Shown here piece after piece: positions 44,211-56,849 of a stretch of DNA of 64,000 bases (its first letter is position 1; each line of letters starts with the position of its first letter). The stretch spans positions 38,338,566 to 38,402,565 of the forward strand of contig NC_086375.1 in NCBI RefSeq assembly GCF_036588685.1, written 5' to 3'. Position numbers and translations under genes: made by a program. A model generated the notes under the pieces. It did not search any database. It was not told the origin of the DNA and saw nothing but the letters and a program-made list of their open reading frames with translations. Source of the stretch: Mytilus trossulus. Its lineage: Eukaryota; Mollusca; Bivalvia; Mytilida; Mytilidae.

Positions 44211-45230
44211 AGACATTCTAAAAGTTTCAAACAAATTGCACTTTATTAGGATCATTTTAATACTAATATCAATAATTCATGAATCCATATTATACGAATT
44301 CTTACTTCCATGTTTTCATTCATAATCAATTAATGGAACAAATTTATGACGTGGAGTGAAATTTCAATTAAAACAAACTTGAAACGAATACTGTTATTTG
44401 TGAATGAATGAAAATATTTTTTTAATTGTAAATGCTCAAAAGAGTCCTTTGACATTGTAAGCATCAAATTACTGAAATGCTGAGACTGCTATAGTATGCA
44501 TTATAGGTGACTGAATTACCTATTCTTTTTTTGAAGTGATAATAGATACAGTCCTGTGTGCTGAATAGTTAAAAGAAAGGCTTCTGTCTAAAATATGCTT
44601 TTGAAAATCCAATTATATATGTGCATGCAATTATCAGTAGAAATAAGAATAATGCATTTAATTGCTTTTTGAATTATGAAAAATGGAGTTAATTGCCTTT
44701 TCTCTATTTTTGATAGCTTTGTCAATATCTACGTAATTAAATTTTATTTGTTTAGTCCTATTTCATCGTTTTAGCTGTTTAATACCAATTGTATGATAAT
44801 CAGTTTATTTTTGTCACTGAATATGTTCGTATAAAATTGCATAACCAACTTTTAGAATTTACATTCTGGAATATTTTGGATGCATTGGGCTATATTGTTT
44901 CATTTAAGAACTTGCATATGAACTCTTTTAATGTTAAGTATTGTAATACATGTTGTTGTATGATTAAAAATGGACCATTAGCCTCAGACATTATGCAAAC
45001 TTTTTGTATATTCAGACTACAAGTATGATTTGTGAAAACTGCTTGACTAGCCAGCCTGACAGACTGTCATACAATTCTTGAATTGGATATTGGTTGTGTA
45101 GCCTCTTTTTCACAAAATATTACGGACCCTACAATTTTTTTTCCTAGCAGGGCCATGAGCTTATGGTTAGTAGAAAAGACTGTATGTAGCTTGTAGGCTT
45201 TATAAAAAAGTCATCAACACTTAATTAGTG
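44211..45230. other. Intergenic, no gene seen
   Basis: AT-rich; the 79-codon frame at 44789-45028 has ordinary non-coding composition and no motif. Confidence 0.45.
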
Positions 45231-45272
45231 CCCACTGAATGGCACTATAGTTTGTCTGTCCATGTCTGTTTT

Positions 45273-45610
45273 GTGTCCACTCTATATCTTGAAAACCATT
45301 TACTTATGATTTAAAAGTAATACTTGACATTTATATTAATTAACACCAGAGGGTGTGTCATAATGTATGTACATCTTCCTAGGTCAAAGGTCATGAACTT
45401 TGGTTTTAGTTGACAACCCTATGTCCTATGGTAAAGATTGTGTCCACTCTATATCTTGAGAACAGTTTGTATTTCAAAGTTGACATGTATATAAACCAAC
45501 ACCAAAGGGTGTGTAATAACTTATGCACAACTTCCTAGGTCAAAGATCAAGGTCAGAAACTTTGGTTTCAGTTGACAACCCCATTTCTTATGGTAAAGAT
45601 ACAAATTTTT
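45273..45610 (+). repeat. Two-unit tandem duplication, about 167 bp
   Basis: GTGTCCACTCTATATCTTGA occurs at 45273 and 45440. Both units continue through ACACCARAGGGTGTGT, CTTCCTAGGTCAAAG and TTTCAGTTGACAACCC-like blocks. Diverged; non-coding. Confidence 0.7.
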
Positions 45611-46391
45611 ACCACACATTATTCAGTGGAGCCCACAGAGATGCCTCCCATATCAATGATATCTAGTTTCAAATGTTTGTTTGTGTAGAAGAATATTCTT
45701 ATTTGAACATTATATCATGCACCTTATGTTGTAGGCATTGCCTGAAAAATACATGTGAAAGTATATATGAAACACCGTTTTGTTTTCTTTGTTTTCAAAA
45801 CAAATTCCAAAGAAAGTTGTTCAAACCCTGGATATGTTAAGTTTTGATAATCAATAAGACTTTAATACTTGTGAGTGGTCTGATTATTTTACATAAATAT
45901 TTAAAAGATACCAATTAAATACTCAATAAACATAAAATTTAATGCATAAATTATTATTTATATGGTATACATTTAATGAAGCATGAGCATTTTAAAAGAT
46001 AGGACACATATGACCCTAAAAAAAATAATGAGATGATTTATTTATGTAGGACAATAAATAAAACTTAGATATTGAAAATGTTAATGTTTATCTTGTATCA
46101 GAATATGCAGACTAATTTGAAGATATTAAGGATTATTGGGTTAGTGATTGTCTCTTAATTTTAGATTACAACCAAGGTAGCTACTGTCAATTAAAAATAG
46201 AAATGTTTTGATAAAATTTGAAAGTTTATCAACTTCCATTGATTATTGCTTTCTTCACACCCAGTTGCAAATATTTCATAAATATTCAGGACATAATTCT
46301 ATACACTGGACCAATTTTGACATGGACAGTCCCCAGTATAGGAAATTATATAAAACATGGTAGAAACCTTAAGAAATCTGCCAATTATATT

Positions 46392-46547
46392 CAGACGCTG
46401 ATCTAGAGGGGGGTTCAAGGGGTTGGAACCCCCCTATTTTTTGGACAATCAATGCATTTGAATGGGGACATGTAATTGGAACCCCCCCTCTGTCTGGGTT
46501 AGGACCCCCCCCCCCCCTTTTTTTTTAAATGGCTGGATCCGCCCCTG
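46392..46547. mobile_element. MITE family G, 156 bp, with target duplication
   Basis: The left end CAGACGCTGATCTAG is decayed; the right end CTGGATCCGCCCCTG (46533-46547) is intact. ATATT is duplicated outside (46387-46391 and 46548-46552). The interior shares AATCAATGCATTTGAATGG and GGAACCCCCC with the copy at 60207. Confidence 0.8.
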
Positions 46548-46821
46548 ATATTGTTCAGTATAATTTTCAGGGCACTTCCATGCAATATTTTGTCCAACAA
46601 GAAAGAAATTTGAAAAGATAATCTCAATATAATACATTTGCTAAGAGATGGTTTTGTTACCTAAATATTTGAGTATTGGCAATGCAGTAACTATTTTGAG
46701 ATATGATATTTAATTATCAAAGACTAGTCTCAATAGCTTTATTATTTGAGAATCTCATATATAATTCTTTCATCTAGGTTGGCAGTCTTGGATAAACTGC
46801 CTTTATTTTTAAGTAAAACCT

Positions 46822-46910
46822 CAGTGGCGGATTCAGGGGGTGGGTTCTGGGGTTGGAACCCCACTTTTTTTTGACGATTGTTACATTTGAATGGACATAT
46901 AGATGGAAAG
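46822..46910. mobile_element. MITE family G, truncated copy
   Basis: Left end CAGTGGCGGATTCAGGGGG and interior GGTTGGAACCCC, TTACATTTGAATGGACAT are present. The right end is missing. Confidence 0.65.
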
Positions 46911-49260
46911 TTGATATCCACTACTGTTTTATTCAAAGGTCAAAATATATTAAGGGCTGTGTTTGCGGTAAATGATAAACCAAATTAATATGGGTTTAAA
47001 TTTTCCTCATTACCTCCTTCATTGCTGTATAAAAAAAAACTAAAACACAAACTTTTTCAAAGCACATAACTTAAGATGCAAGATTTTTTTATTTGAAGAT
47101 CTTTAAGAAAGTTTTGATTGATAACAGTACAGCAATACAAATTAATTTGAAATTTAATTTGATAATCATTTTGTAGATGTACTATATATGCAAGACATAG
47201 AAAAGATCATTTATATATCATTTATCATTCCTATTTAAACAAGGCTAACCTAATTACTGTTTTCAATATATATTATTGTTATAAATGAACACAGTGAAGT
47301 GGGGGTCTTTTTTCAGATAGGACAGTTTATTTTAACTTTAATAAGAAAATCCTAGGTACAAAAGACGAGAATTAAGTACCTATTGATGGTAACATAAATT
47401 AATTAACAGGTTGAAAGAAGGTGAAAATCTACTTTGTCAACAGATATAATGACATTCCATGGTCCCCTAACTCTGACATTTTATTGGATATAACTAAAGT
47501 ATAGATAACCAGACTTGTTCAACACCTATCATTTTAAAGTTCAATATTATTAATGTGTATTGGTTTATCCTATTAGAATATGAACGTGTTCTGTAAAATA
47601 ATACCTTATGACATAGTTTTCATTTAAAAGTTAATACATGTACTCCTTTTGGCCTTTTGTATGATAGGAAAATTCTAATAGTAGTAAGATAAAAAAAAGT
47701 TAAAAAGTTTAAGTGTCCTTAAATGTCAGATGTAAATCAATCATAGGTGTGTTGGATTCCTCTTTGTCTGGTACATGCTGCATTTTTTTTCTCTCACAAT
47801 TTTAGTTAATAGTTGTGGAGTTAGTTATATAAGAATAAGGATGGATGCTGCTCCTAAGAATATATTTTTTAAAGTACAATTGCCATATATGAAGATAAAT
47901 TTAATACTTTTTTTTAAACAATGCCCTACTTTGAGTCTTTTCTGGAAAGAAAAATGTTTTCTTTATAAAGGGAATTTCAAAAGAATTTTACATTTATTCA
48001 AATGGAATGTGCATGTATTTAATGAAATTTTATTTGATTACTTTAACAAAACCACTTTTGAAATTAGAAATGTTTTTAAATAAAAGAAAGATGTGATGTA
48101 AAATCTTAAAGGTATTTGAATTTACGTTCCATGGTCCTTCTTTGTTTCTTACTCACCATATAGTCTTACAGATAACTTAAAATGCTAAAGAAAAATCTCT
48201 ATTAAAATTTTATGTGGGAAGGGAAGTAACTCTAAATTTACTTTTATTTGGTGCACTTGATTGTAAATATGTAATACAGGTTTATTTAATTGATTATTTA
48301 TTTGATTTGTTTATTCAGTAAGATAACTTTGTGACCCTGTCAATGTCTGTTGGATATAAATTGGTAGAGCTTGATACCTACAAATCTAAAATGGATTAAA
48401 ACAGGGATTGGTTGTATGTTAAAATGAAGAGTAATCGATTTTGAAAAAATGTGGGATTTGGAAAGAGGAAATTTAGTGATAGATCATGATTTTTTTGGTT
48501 CTTATCTTAATCCATGATCAAGATTTTTCATCATGACTTTGGGGTTTAAACTGTTTCAATTTCAACCTTAAAGATATTAAAAGTATTTGAGAAGTGCTAA
48601 ACAACTTTTTACTGGCCATCTACAGTTTTTATGAAATGATAGTAATTTAAGAAAGAATAAAATCATTTAGTGTGTTTCTTATTCTCTTATTCTCGCTAGA
48701 GAAGGCATTCTTTGCCCATGAAAATTTGTCTTTTTTTAAAGTGGCTGAGTACTGTTTTAAGGGATTTTTTTTCATCAAATATTGGAGTGTCAATGAATTT
48801 ACAGCACAAGTAGTACATGATTTAATGAATTACACAACCATTTTCGGTCACCTCAAAATATACCATATGCTTCTGTGATATGGGTAATGAATTTTCAGTA
48901 GCATTCTAGAAAAACTATGTTGAGATATCATCTATAAATGTTTATAATATTTCAAACAAATGCACCACTGAATGACCTACATTGCATTCTTGAGCAACTT
49001 TTTTATTTCACCAAAAAATTAGTATACTGTTAATAACAGAAATCATCAGTTGTGAATAGTAATTTTTTTTTTTTTTATTAAGTTCTTGAGTATTTAGATA
49101 ATCATGATCTCAATAGTATGCTTTGCTGGTTCTTGAATAAGTTATTCTTTTAATTCCAAGCTATAGGTTTTTCACAAAGATCTTGAACTGGACATATATG
49201 CCTGAAATGCACAAATAAACAATCATTAACAGTCATTACCAGTAGTCATATTGTTCCTTT
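46911..49260. other. Intergenic, no gene seen
   Basis: Very AT-rich; open frames at 47775-48083 and 48672-48878 are Phe/Lys/Asn/Ile-rich readings of AT-rich DNA without motifs, and are not accepted. Confidence 0.45.
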
Positions 49261-49261
49261 G

Positions 49262-49640
49262 CTTTTTGTCAAGCCTTTGACTTTAGTTGAAAAAGCGAGA
49301 CATAGCAATGATCAATCCTACATTCCGTATGCGAAACTTTGTGGTTAAAGTTTTGGAAATTTTAGTAAATTTCTTAAAGTTGAGTTAAAACTATCCTGGA
49401 TTTCTATCAAACTTGGCAGAAGCTTGTTCATGATCATAAGATAGTATCCAGAAGTTAATTTTGCAAAAATAAAATTAGTTTTTTTCCCGTATTTTACTTA
49501 TAAATGAACAAATTATTTTTCCAGGAAACATTGCATTCACTCAGTGGTTAAAATTTTAGAATTTTAATACCTTTCTTATACTGTCCTTGATTTGTACACT
49601 GGGTTCTGTGGAAACCTTACAATTTTTTTGTTTTGTCAAT
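49262..49640 (+). repeat. Family B fragment (head region, diverged)
   Basis: TTTTGTCAAGCCTTTGACTT and TAGTTGAAAAAGCGAGACATAG parallel the head at 33549. The following GTTAAAGTTTTGGAAATTTT and CTATCAAACTTGG are typical of its body. Confidence 0.4.
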
Positions 49641-51400
49641 GTTAGGCAATTTGGATATTATAGTGTTGGTTATGTTATGAACTTTCTTCCAATTATTTAT
49701 TCAACGAAATTGAAACCAAAAATTTACCGATACTAAGTTCAAAACTTGCAAGTCACCATATCACATCAGGCTTATATTTTACCATTTGAAATTTTAACAA
49801 CTATTTTAAAGCCTGATACAAGCTGATGTTAAATATTGAAAGAAATCAGTTATAGCTGTTTTATTGTACAAAGTTGATTTATATATGTCCAATAAAGGGA
49901 AACTTATATTGGGGACACTTCTAAAGAGTTTTTGTATGATTGTATGGTTATGCATATTTATTATACAGTTTGAATTCAAGTTTTAACATAGTATATAATT
50001 TTTGGAACCTTTCCATATTATTTTACAAATATCAGAATGGATTAAATCTTACAAAAATCAAATAGATAAAATGTTAATCTTTGTCATACATGTCTTATAA
50101 ATATATAGTAGAGTCAGAAAAGGACAATACTAGGGTCGGCATAATATAAAAATGTTGAAAAATCAAGTGACGTATTGAAATTACAAGAGCATAAGCAAAA
50201 CAAATATTCGCACAGAAAAATTAGTACCTGTATTGACTGTAAAAACAAACATGAGTAGAATTTATGGTAGTCTTCAAATCTTGTAAAATATGAACACTTA
50301 AGTTTACTGTTGAAAACAGTCTAGCAACTGTGAAGAACAGCAAATAGAACATTTCTGTATTTGATATATTTCCTAGCATTTTGTATTTCACAATATTTTT
50401 GTTCCATGGACGATCACACACCCCCCTTTTTCAAACTGTTGAAAGAGAGAAGAATGGGACATCAGAAATAATAAAAATAATTGAAATGTTACTTAAACTT
50501 ACTATACCCTAAAAGATGCACATAAACAAAACCAAAAACTCAACAACTTCTAGTTAAGGGGGCCAATTATGATTCTTTCTGGTAAAAAAAACCCCAGAAA
50601 TATGACTTATTAAAAGGGATGACATCTACTGGGTGTGTCATAAAGCACATTATCGCTATTTTAACGAAATTTTCCTTTGATCTTGCTGACTGATAATTTC
50701 CTTTTATTTCACTTTCACCATTAAGACTCAAGCGAGAAAATGAATCTTCTTGAGATGATCAACGACAATCTATAATTATCTGCTGTACAAATTATGAAGA
50801 TGAATATAAGAATTAGAAGATGTGTTAGAATTGCCAATGAGAAAATTATCCAGCAGAGATCAAAGAACAAAATATGAACAAAACAATAGGGCACAGTGTA
50901 CAGCTTAATATCAGCAATTAGTAAAAAGCATAGCCAATAATTTCTATAAAAGAATGACAAAATGTGAAAATTCAAAAGAAAAAAAATACATGTAGTCTAA
51001 TTTATACTAAAAACAACAGACAGCAAATATATAAGACAGACAGCAAATATATAAGACAGACAGCAACCAGCAACAACCTATGAATAACAGGCTTCTAACT
51101 AAGGAAATATTTTTTTCTCCAACAGTTGAAAGGGGAAATAAGATTTTTCATTTAAAAACACTAGTTCCGTAGTTACTTAATATTTGTGGTAACAAAACAA
51201 ACAAAAAAGCAAAATCGACTTCCCATATGTAAAATATTTACATTTAAACAAGATTCTAATTATATTTAAGTTAATTGATACTGAGTATCTATACCTATCA
51301 CTTAAATCAGAGCAAGTATACATAAGTACACAAATTAATTTTCTTAAGTTCTACTTTAAGAAGCGGTATTGTATGTTTAATTTTACGTCTTTGATTATTT
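49641..51400. other. Intergenic, no gene seen; short tandem near 51020
   Basis: AT-rich. 50820-50900 is a diverged family S fragment (AGATGTGTTAGAATTGCCAA). ACAGACAGCAAATATATAAG repeats about twice at 51017-51062. A polypyrimidine AG at about 51404 could be an acceptor for a 5' UTR exon of the gene at 51632. Confidence 0.4.
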
Positions 51401-51631
51401 TCAGGTATAAATTGCAGTACTAATGGGACCAAGCTATTGAACAAGAAAAATTGAGTAAACAGTTCTATCAATATTAACACAAATGATATTTAAAGTACCA
51501 ACGTTGGTCGTACCAAGGCGAAATAAATCAGTAGTAGAATTAATAGAAATATAAAAGTTGACATTAATGATATGATATAGTTGACATGAAAAGAAAGATC
51601 ATCCCATTATACAAAATAGGGGTGCCATACC

Positions 51632-52564
51632 ATGGCTGAAACTATCAATTGGACTATAGAAATACCCGTGTTTACCTTGGCAGTCATTGGACTGCTAGTT
51701 AACCTGACTTCACTCTTTTACAAATTGGTTCGGTCCTTTTTATTACCAAAGTTGTGGAAGTATTCATTAGTATCTTTGGATGCCGCTCATATTTTTTTGG
51801 GTGTAGGATTAGTTTTACATTTAATTTATAAAATAACAAATATAGAAATTATTTGTAAATCAATATCATTTTTCTTACAGTTTGGATTGTTCGATTGTGT
51901 TAGCGGGTATTTAATTGCGGGAGTTATTTTATTAGGTATATACAATCCAGGAAAGTCGTCTAACTTATCATCATTTCATCGCAATGTCTTTCTGGTTATA
52001 TTTATACCACAGAAAATCGTATCAATTATTTTGTCATTATTACCACTCACTCCAGTGTCGTTTTTTAATTTTACCTCGGTGAATGCAATATCTTGTTTAA
52101 ATATCGAACAAAAAGGAGAAAAAGCTTTTTCTTACGGACTTTTATTGGTGTGTATTTGTTGGATTGTAATTCTTTTCGCACTTATTTGTTGTATTATTAG
52201 TGCCGTCAAATTGTGGAAAGGATTTAGTAACAGAATTCACTCAGCTTCACCTAACGTTTGGCAAGCACAGCTCGTTAGCCAAGGAAGACAAATTCAGAAA
52301 ATTTTAATTATTGAAATATTTGTTTGGATTATTACTTTATTAGTCTTAACGGTAATCAATTATAAGAATACAAGCAAGTCATTGAGTGCAAGTGCGGCAG
52401 CATTGATATTATTGGACATAGCTACGATAATTCATGGAGTTCTGACAAACATTGGAAACAGTATGTGGAGTATATGTTGTTGTACTTCGTCACAGACAAT
52501 AGAAGAAACTCATCGGAAACTTAAACAACTTGAACTTGTCAGACTTGAGGTTAGTAAAACATGA
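51632..52564 (+). CDS. Seven-transmembrane, GPCR-like protein, intronless (310 aa)
   Basis: One uninterrupted 310-codon frame from ATG at 51632 (context ACCATGG, a strong Kozak). Seven hydrophobic segments are visible at about residues 11-30, 44-67, 76-103, 117-138, 167-194, 221-242 and 252-272. Rhodopsin-like hallmarks that remain: Asn24 in TM1, Asp50 in a LVSLD motif of TM2, Cys75 before TM3 with Cys155 in the second outer loop for a disulfide, and a C-terminal CCC (282-284) suited to palmitoylation. Hallmarks that are missing: the DRY at the end of TM3 reads GIYNP, and TM7 lacks NPxxY. The loop between TM3 and TM4 is short. Possible N-glycosylation at Asn6 and Asn146. It is probably a plasma-membrane receptor of a lineage-expanded orphan group; ligand and G-protein coupling cannot be read. 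A non-receptor seven-helix protein is the main alternative. Confidence 0.8.
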   Translation: MAETINWTIEIPVFTLAVIGLLVNLTSLFYKLVRSFLLPKLWKYSLVSLDAAHIFLGVGLVLHLIYKITNIEIICKSISFFLQFGLFDCVSGYLIAGVILLGIYNPGKSSNLSSFHRNVFLVIFIPQKIVSIILSLLPLTPVSFFNFTSVNAISCLNIEQKGEKAFSYGLLLVCICWIVILFALICCIISAVKLWKGFSNRIHSASPNVWQAQLVSQGRQIQKILIIEIFVWIITLLVLTVINYKNTSKSLSASAAALILLDIATIIHGVLTNIGNSMWSICCCTSSQTIEETHRKLKQLELVRLEVSKT

Positions 52565-52770
52565 CAATTATATTATAAAAAATCATGTATGTACGTATTA
52601 AAATACACATGGAAAACTTTCAGTGTATGAAAAATACAACATGAAAAGGCATTAAACTAAATATTAAGTTATTTGCCACTCAAAGTCCTTTACATGAAGT
52701 TTTGAAACAAATGGGGAAGAAAAAAAAATTCTGGTTTGAAATAAAACATTTATGCTTGCAATGTACAATC

Positions 52771-52776
52771 AATAAA
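52771..52776 (+). terminator. Possible polyadenylation signal of the 7TM gene
   Basis: AATAAA 207 bases after the stop at 52564, the first canonical hexamer downstream. AT-rich surroundings make chance occurrence likely. Confidence 0.35.
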
Positions 52777-52899
52777 AGAATATATGACCCGGGAAAAAAG
52801 TGGTACAAAAGTATTTTTTTAAGTGCTCAACTCATACATACTAACCAAATCTATAAAAAAAATGAAGACTTTAGTTTTGACTTTGTCAAATGAAACTTG

Positions 52900-54720
52900 A
52901 AAAAGTCATATGTTGTCACAATCAAAGTTTCTATTGATTGGGCTAAAAAAGAAGGGGGAGGTATTCTGAGTAAAGTGGCTACAATTAATAAAATGATCAC
53001 ATAGCTATTTTACTATATCTTCTGTGTGTTCCATTTTGAGGACAAAACATGCTTTGAAAAAGATACAAATCCAAGATAATCTGATAGAGATGACATATTC
53101 CTTGGTAATAGTTCAGATATATATAAGTGCCATTCTTATTCATAGTACATATTTTTTTAATCTTTTGATTAGATAGGCATCTAATGTACTAACAGTGTCT
53201 AGTACATTTTATCTAAGCAAATGCTTATGAAATAGTAAATTTAACTCATTAAACTGAAATTGTATTGAAGAAATGATCATATTCAAATACAATAAAAAGT
53301 CTGTACCATATTTGAATTAATAAAAATCTTTTCCTCGATAGGGATATTTGTTTATAACAAATGTATACTAATGACAGAAAATATTGATGGTTTTATTGAA
53401 TTCTGATAAATAAACGAGAAAATTTTTGCATTCATTATTTTCTTGCCTGCTGTTAATTTTTTTTTTTTAAAGTTTGTTATAAAATTACACAAGTTAGACA
53501 TATATCTATGTTAACATTTTATTTCATAAATAGGGAATACTGGTAAATTCAGTTATAAATTTTTAAATTTCAATAATAATTTTTTCTTGTTTACTGCTTC
53601 ATTTTCTAAGAGTTACAAGATGTTAACCTTTTATTAAGAAAATTTTGGTTTAACAATATAACTCAATTATATTATATATAACTTTCATCAAAACATAATT
53701 GAACATAGATTACTGTTTTCACAAGGAGTACAAATATTTTTGTTAATTTTCATTACAGAAAATTAAAATATGTATTAAAATTTCAATGTTGCAAGAAAAA
53801 CACTTCAGACATTTTATATGGCTCTTTTATCTGAGGAACTTAAACAAATTTCATATTAATAAAATGGTCAAATATTAGTCTTCATGTAATAAAGCCAAGT
53901 TCAAAAGGAGAAGTTTTTCACACATAATGAAATGGATTGATCTGTTTGAATAAATTTTATTAGAAAACATAAAGAAGTCATTCGGAGGTAGATACGATGT
54001 TTCACTTCATATTTACTTTCCTTTATATAAGTATAAATATAGGTAACTAGTTACCTTAATGACTTATCGTCTATTCAATCTTGACTAATAAATAGGTACT
54101 AACGTGATCAAGCATTGGGATTTATCTTTAAGAAAATCTACAAGGTTTTTACATGAAAAGTTTTCCATATTTGTGACATGAAAGGTTAAACTAAAATTTT
54201 GATCTGTACTCCTACTTACATTCAATATTTTAAAAGCATATTTTATTTCTTACGAGCAATTGGAGATTTACCCCCATTCTAATGCTTTTTAATTTCTCCT
54301 AGAAATGGAGTGTTACTTTCACCATTACTTTTGTATTAGGTTTATATCTAATGAGGTTTTAGGATCTCTTTATTTTACCGTTAACTAAATATGATTCAAA
54401 TGTGGTCGACATAAAATGTCTAGAATTTATCAAATTTTAATCTAATTTTGATATTTGCTTTCAATGTTAAGAAGAAAGGGAAGATAACCAGGCAGAATAA
54501 GAAGCCTGTGTAGTATTTTTAACATTTGCCTACATCAGTTATCAAGTTGATTGCTGCAGATTTTATTTAGAGCTAGGTTAAAAGAGGCTTGCTACAAAAA
54601 AAGCCTACATATAGTGATACAGTTCTTTTATTTACCTATTTCTGAAAGCATTTTTTCATAGCTGGAAATTACATCAAGAATGTAAAGACATCCCAGGATA
54701 GTGTTTTAACTGCAAACTGC
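52900..54720. other. Intergenic, no gene seen
   Basis: AT-rich with stops in all frames; no recognisable repeat ends. Confidence 0.45.
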
Positions 54721-54723
54721 AAA

Positions 54724-55756
54724 TTAAGGGCATACGATACAGTTACAGGGGAGGTTATGACGTTGCTAACGTAATTTATCGGTCGTCCCACTGTCTATAT
54801 CACTCTGTTCAGCTCTTAATATTATTCCGTATCATGTCTTTGTGACGTCAAATACGTTGACCCGGCCTTAATAACTTTGACTCGGACTTATTAGCGACGT
54901 CATAATGTTTGAACCGACGTTAATAACTTTGACCCGAACTTATCAAGTCATCTTTTGAGTGCTGGTGAAACAAAGAAAACACTTCCGAAACACACAAATG
55001 TAGCCCGATAAATCAATTATCAGCTTATCTGCATATTGATATTGTAAAATATCAGCTGCTTGATATAATATGAAGGCTTTTTGATCTCGTTCGCTACGCT
55101 CACTCGACAAAAAGCTTCATATTATGTCTCGCAGCTGATATTTTACGATATCAACATGCAGATAACCTGATAATCGGTACATGTTATTTTCGCGACGTCA
55201 AACTGTGACATATCGGGAAAAGATGCATTTTTCGACTGATTTTTATCATTTAAACTGATTTCATTTAAAAACAAGTTCATGGACCCCTATTTTTCAAAAC
55301 AGCAATTTGTTTCATTTTGCAGGGAGATTATCTGACCCAAATTTTATAAAACTGTAAATAGAGGATTTTTTTTTATTTTGATAAACATGCAGCCAAAAAA
55401 TGGCGTATTTTCCTCAATTCATGAACATTTGATAAATATGAGTTATTTCTGAATAAAAAATGCATAATTGTTTAGGGTACTTATAAAATACAGAAATTAC
55501 CGATTATTTAACAGAAAACAATTTGTGTTTATCTTTTATAACAAAAAAGTTATGTCTTTCTCTCGAAAAAGAAATTATGGCCACAAATCTAAATTTTGAG
55601 CAAATATACAAAATTTCGAATTCATTTTACTCAAAAAGTAGCACATGAAGGTATATTTTTTATTACATATTTGATTTAATCAGGTAAAAAATAGCCTATA
55701 TGCAAATTTTCACGAACTTGTAAAAACAGGATCAAAACTGTATTGTATGCCCTTAA
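54724..55756. mobile_element. TTAA-flanked inverted-repeat element, about 1.03 kb, non-autonomous
   Basis: The left end is TTAAGGGCATACGATACAG (54724-54742); the reverse complement of the right end (to 55756) reads TTAAGGGCATACAATACAG, one mismatch. If TTAA is the target duplication, the element is 54728-55752 and piggyBac-like; GGG rather than CCC termini are unusual for that group, so this is tentative. No transposase frame. The left half is rich in CG and in direct repeats of TTAATAACTTTGAC. A large palindrome occupies 55009-55174. Confidence 0.7.
55009..55174. repeat. Long imperfect palindrome within the TTAA element
   Basis: TTATCTGCATATTGATATTG, then TAAAATATCAGCTGC and ATAATATGAAGGCTTTTTG, is mirrored as reverse complement by CAAAAAGCTTCATATTATG through GCAGCTGATATTTTACGATA to TCAACATGCAGATAACCTGA. 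The loop of about 25 bases reads ATCTCGTTCGCTACGCTCAC. Confidence 0.85.
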
Positions 55757-56613
55757 AGTCATTATATTGTGCAACCGGAATTAAATTGATTTTACAAAAA
55801 TGTTGCATTTGAATTATCTGAAACTTATACCTTTTTAAGGTTACTATTTGCTTTATCCTTGCTGAAATTTTGTACACCTGGGAGTTAATAATCCACAGAG
55901 AAAAGCTGGCTTCAGTATTGACATTTCCTTGTTGGAATTATATTTCTACTATGAGAAAAAATTGTAAAGGATTCCAAATGTAATAAAATTCCATTAAGGT
56001 TGGACAAAGTTATTGATGACTGAAAGACTAAATTTTATACATTACAGAAAAATAAAACACAATTATTGTAATTTTTGTTCTGGATAAAAATCTGATTTGT
56101 TCTCCTGTGAATAAAATTCCAAATCTTCAAAGAATGTAAAAAGCTACAGTCCAAATTTTTGAAATATCCATAAAGGATTGACGGTATTTTTAATGTCTAA
56201 AAAGCTTTAACCCTAAACTTTGACACTGCCGACATTAATGAATCTAGGATTGCTGTCTCACTTTCATGACATAGATGTTGCAGGCTTGACAAATAAGAAA
56301 CAGGGGATACATCAATGATACAACAAACCACTGAAGACATCCACCAATTTTTGTACAGTCTGGTGTCTATTAAATTTCAAACTCTGAATTAGCCACTTTT
56401 GAAAAACAGCTTAGAACAAATCCTTCGAAAACTATCAAAAATCTGCTATCACTGCCAAATTCCCCAAATAACAAAACTTTTTGGAATATTTTGCCTATTG
56501 GCAGGGATTCTGACTTAACAAGCACTAAGACTCTCCAAAATATTTCAGTTATTATATCCCACTTATGCTGACTACAAGGCAATGGGCTAAAGATTATACA
56601 TGTAGTTACAAGT

Positions 56614-56834
56614 GGGTCTCATTGGGGTCTAAGCGTGACGTGGGATTGCCTATTTTTTGTAAGCGTGACACGTGAAAGTCAAATTATTGTGCCGTGAAAA
56701 TATGAAATGAGGTCTTGCAGGACCCGGGAAATGACTAAAAAAAGAGAATTGTTTACGCACATAGTGTAGGCAGGATACGGCAATCTGACAAAACAGTAAG
56801 CAGGATCCGGGATCGGAACCCCCCAATGAGACCC
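56614..56834. mobile_element. 221-bp MITE with 14-bp perfect TIRs
   Basis: GGGTCTCATTGGGG (56614-56627) and CCCCAATGAGACCC (56821-56834) are exact inverted repeats. TTACA occurs close outside on both sides (56606-56610, 56836-56840), a possible 5-bp duplication with small offsets. The interior has AAGCGTGACGTGGG and AAGCGTGACACGTG; it is non-coding. Confidence 0.8.
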
Positions 56835-56849
56835 CTTACAACTCCTTAG

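Noticed and set aside
56370..56582. 70-codon frame on the - strand
   Set aside because: No motif, no splice context; lies next to a MITE in repeat-like DNA.
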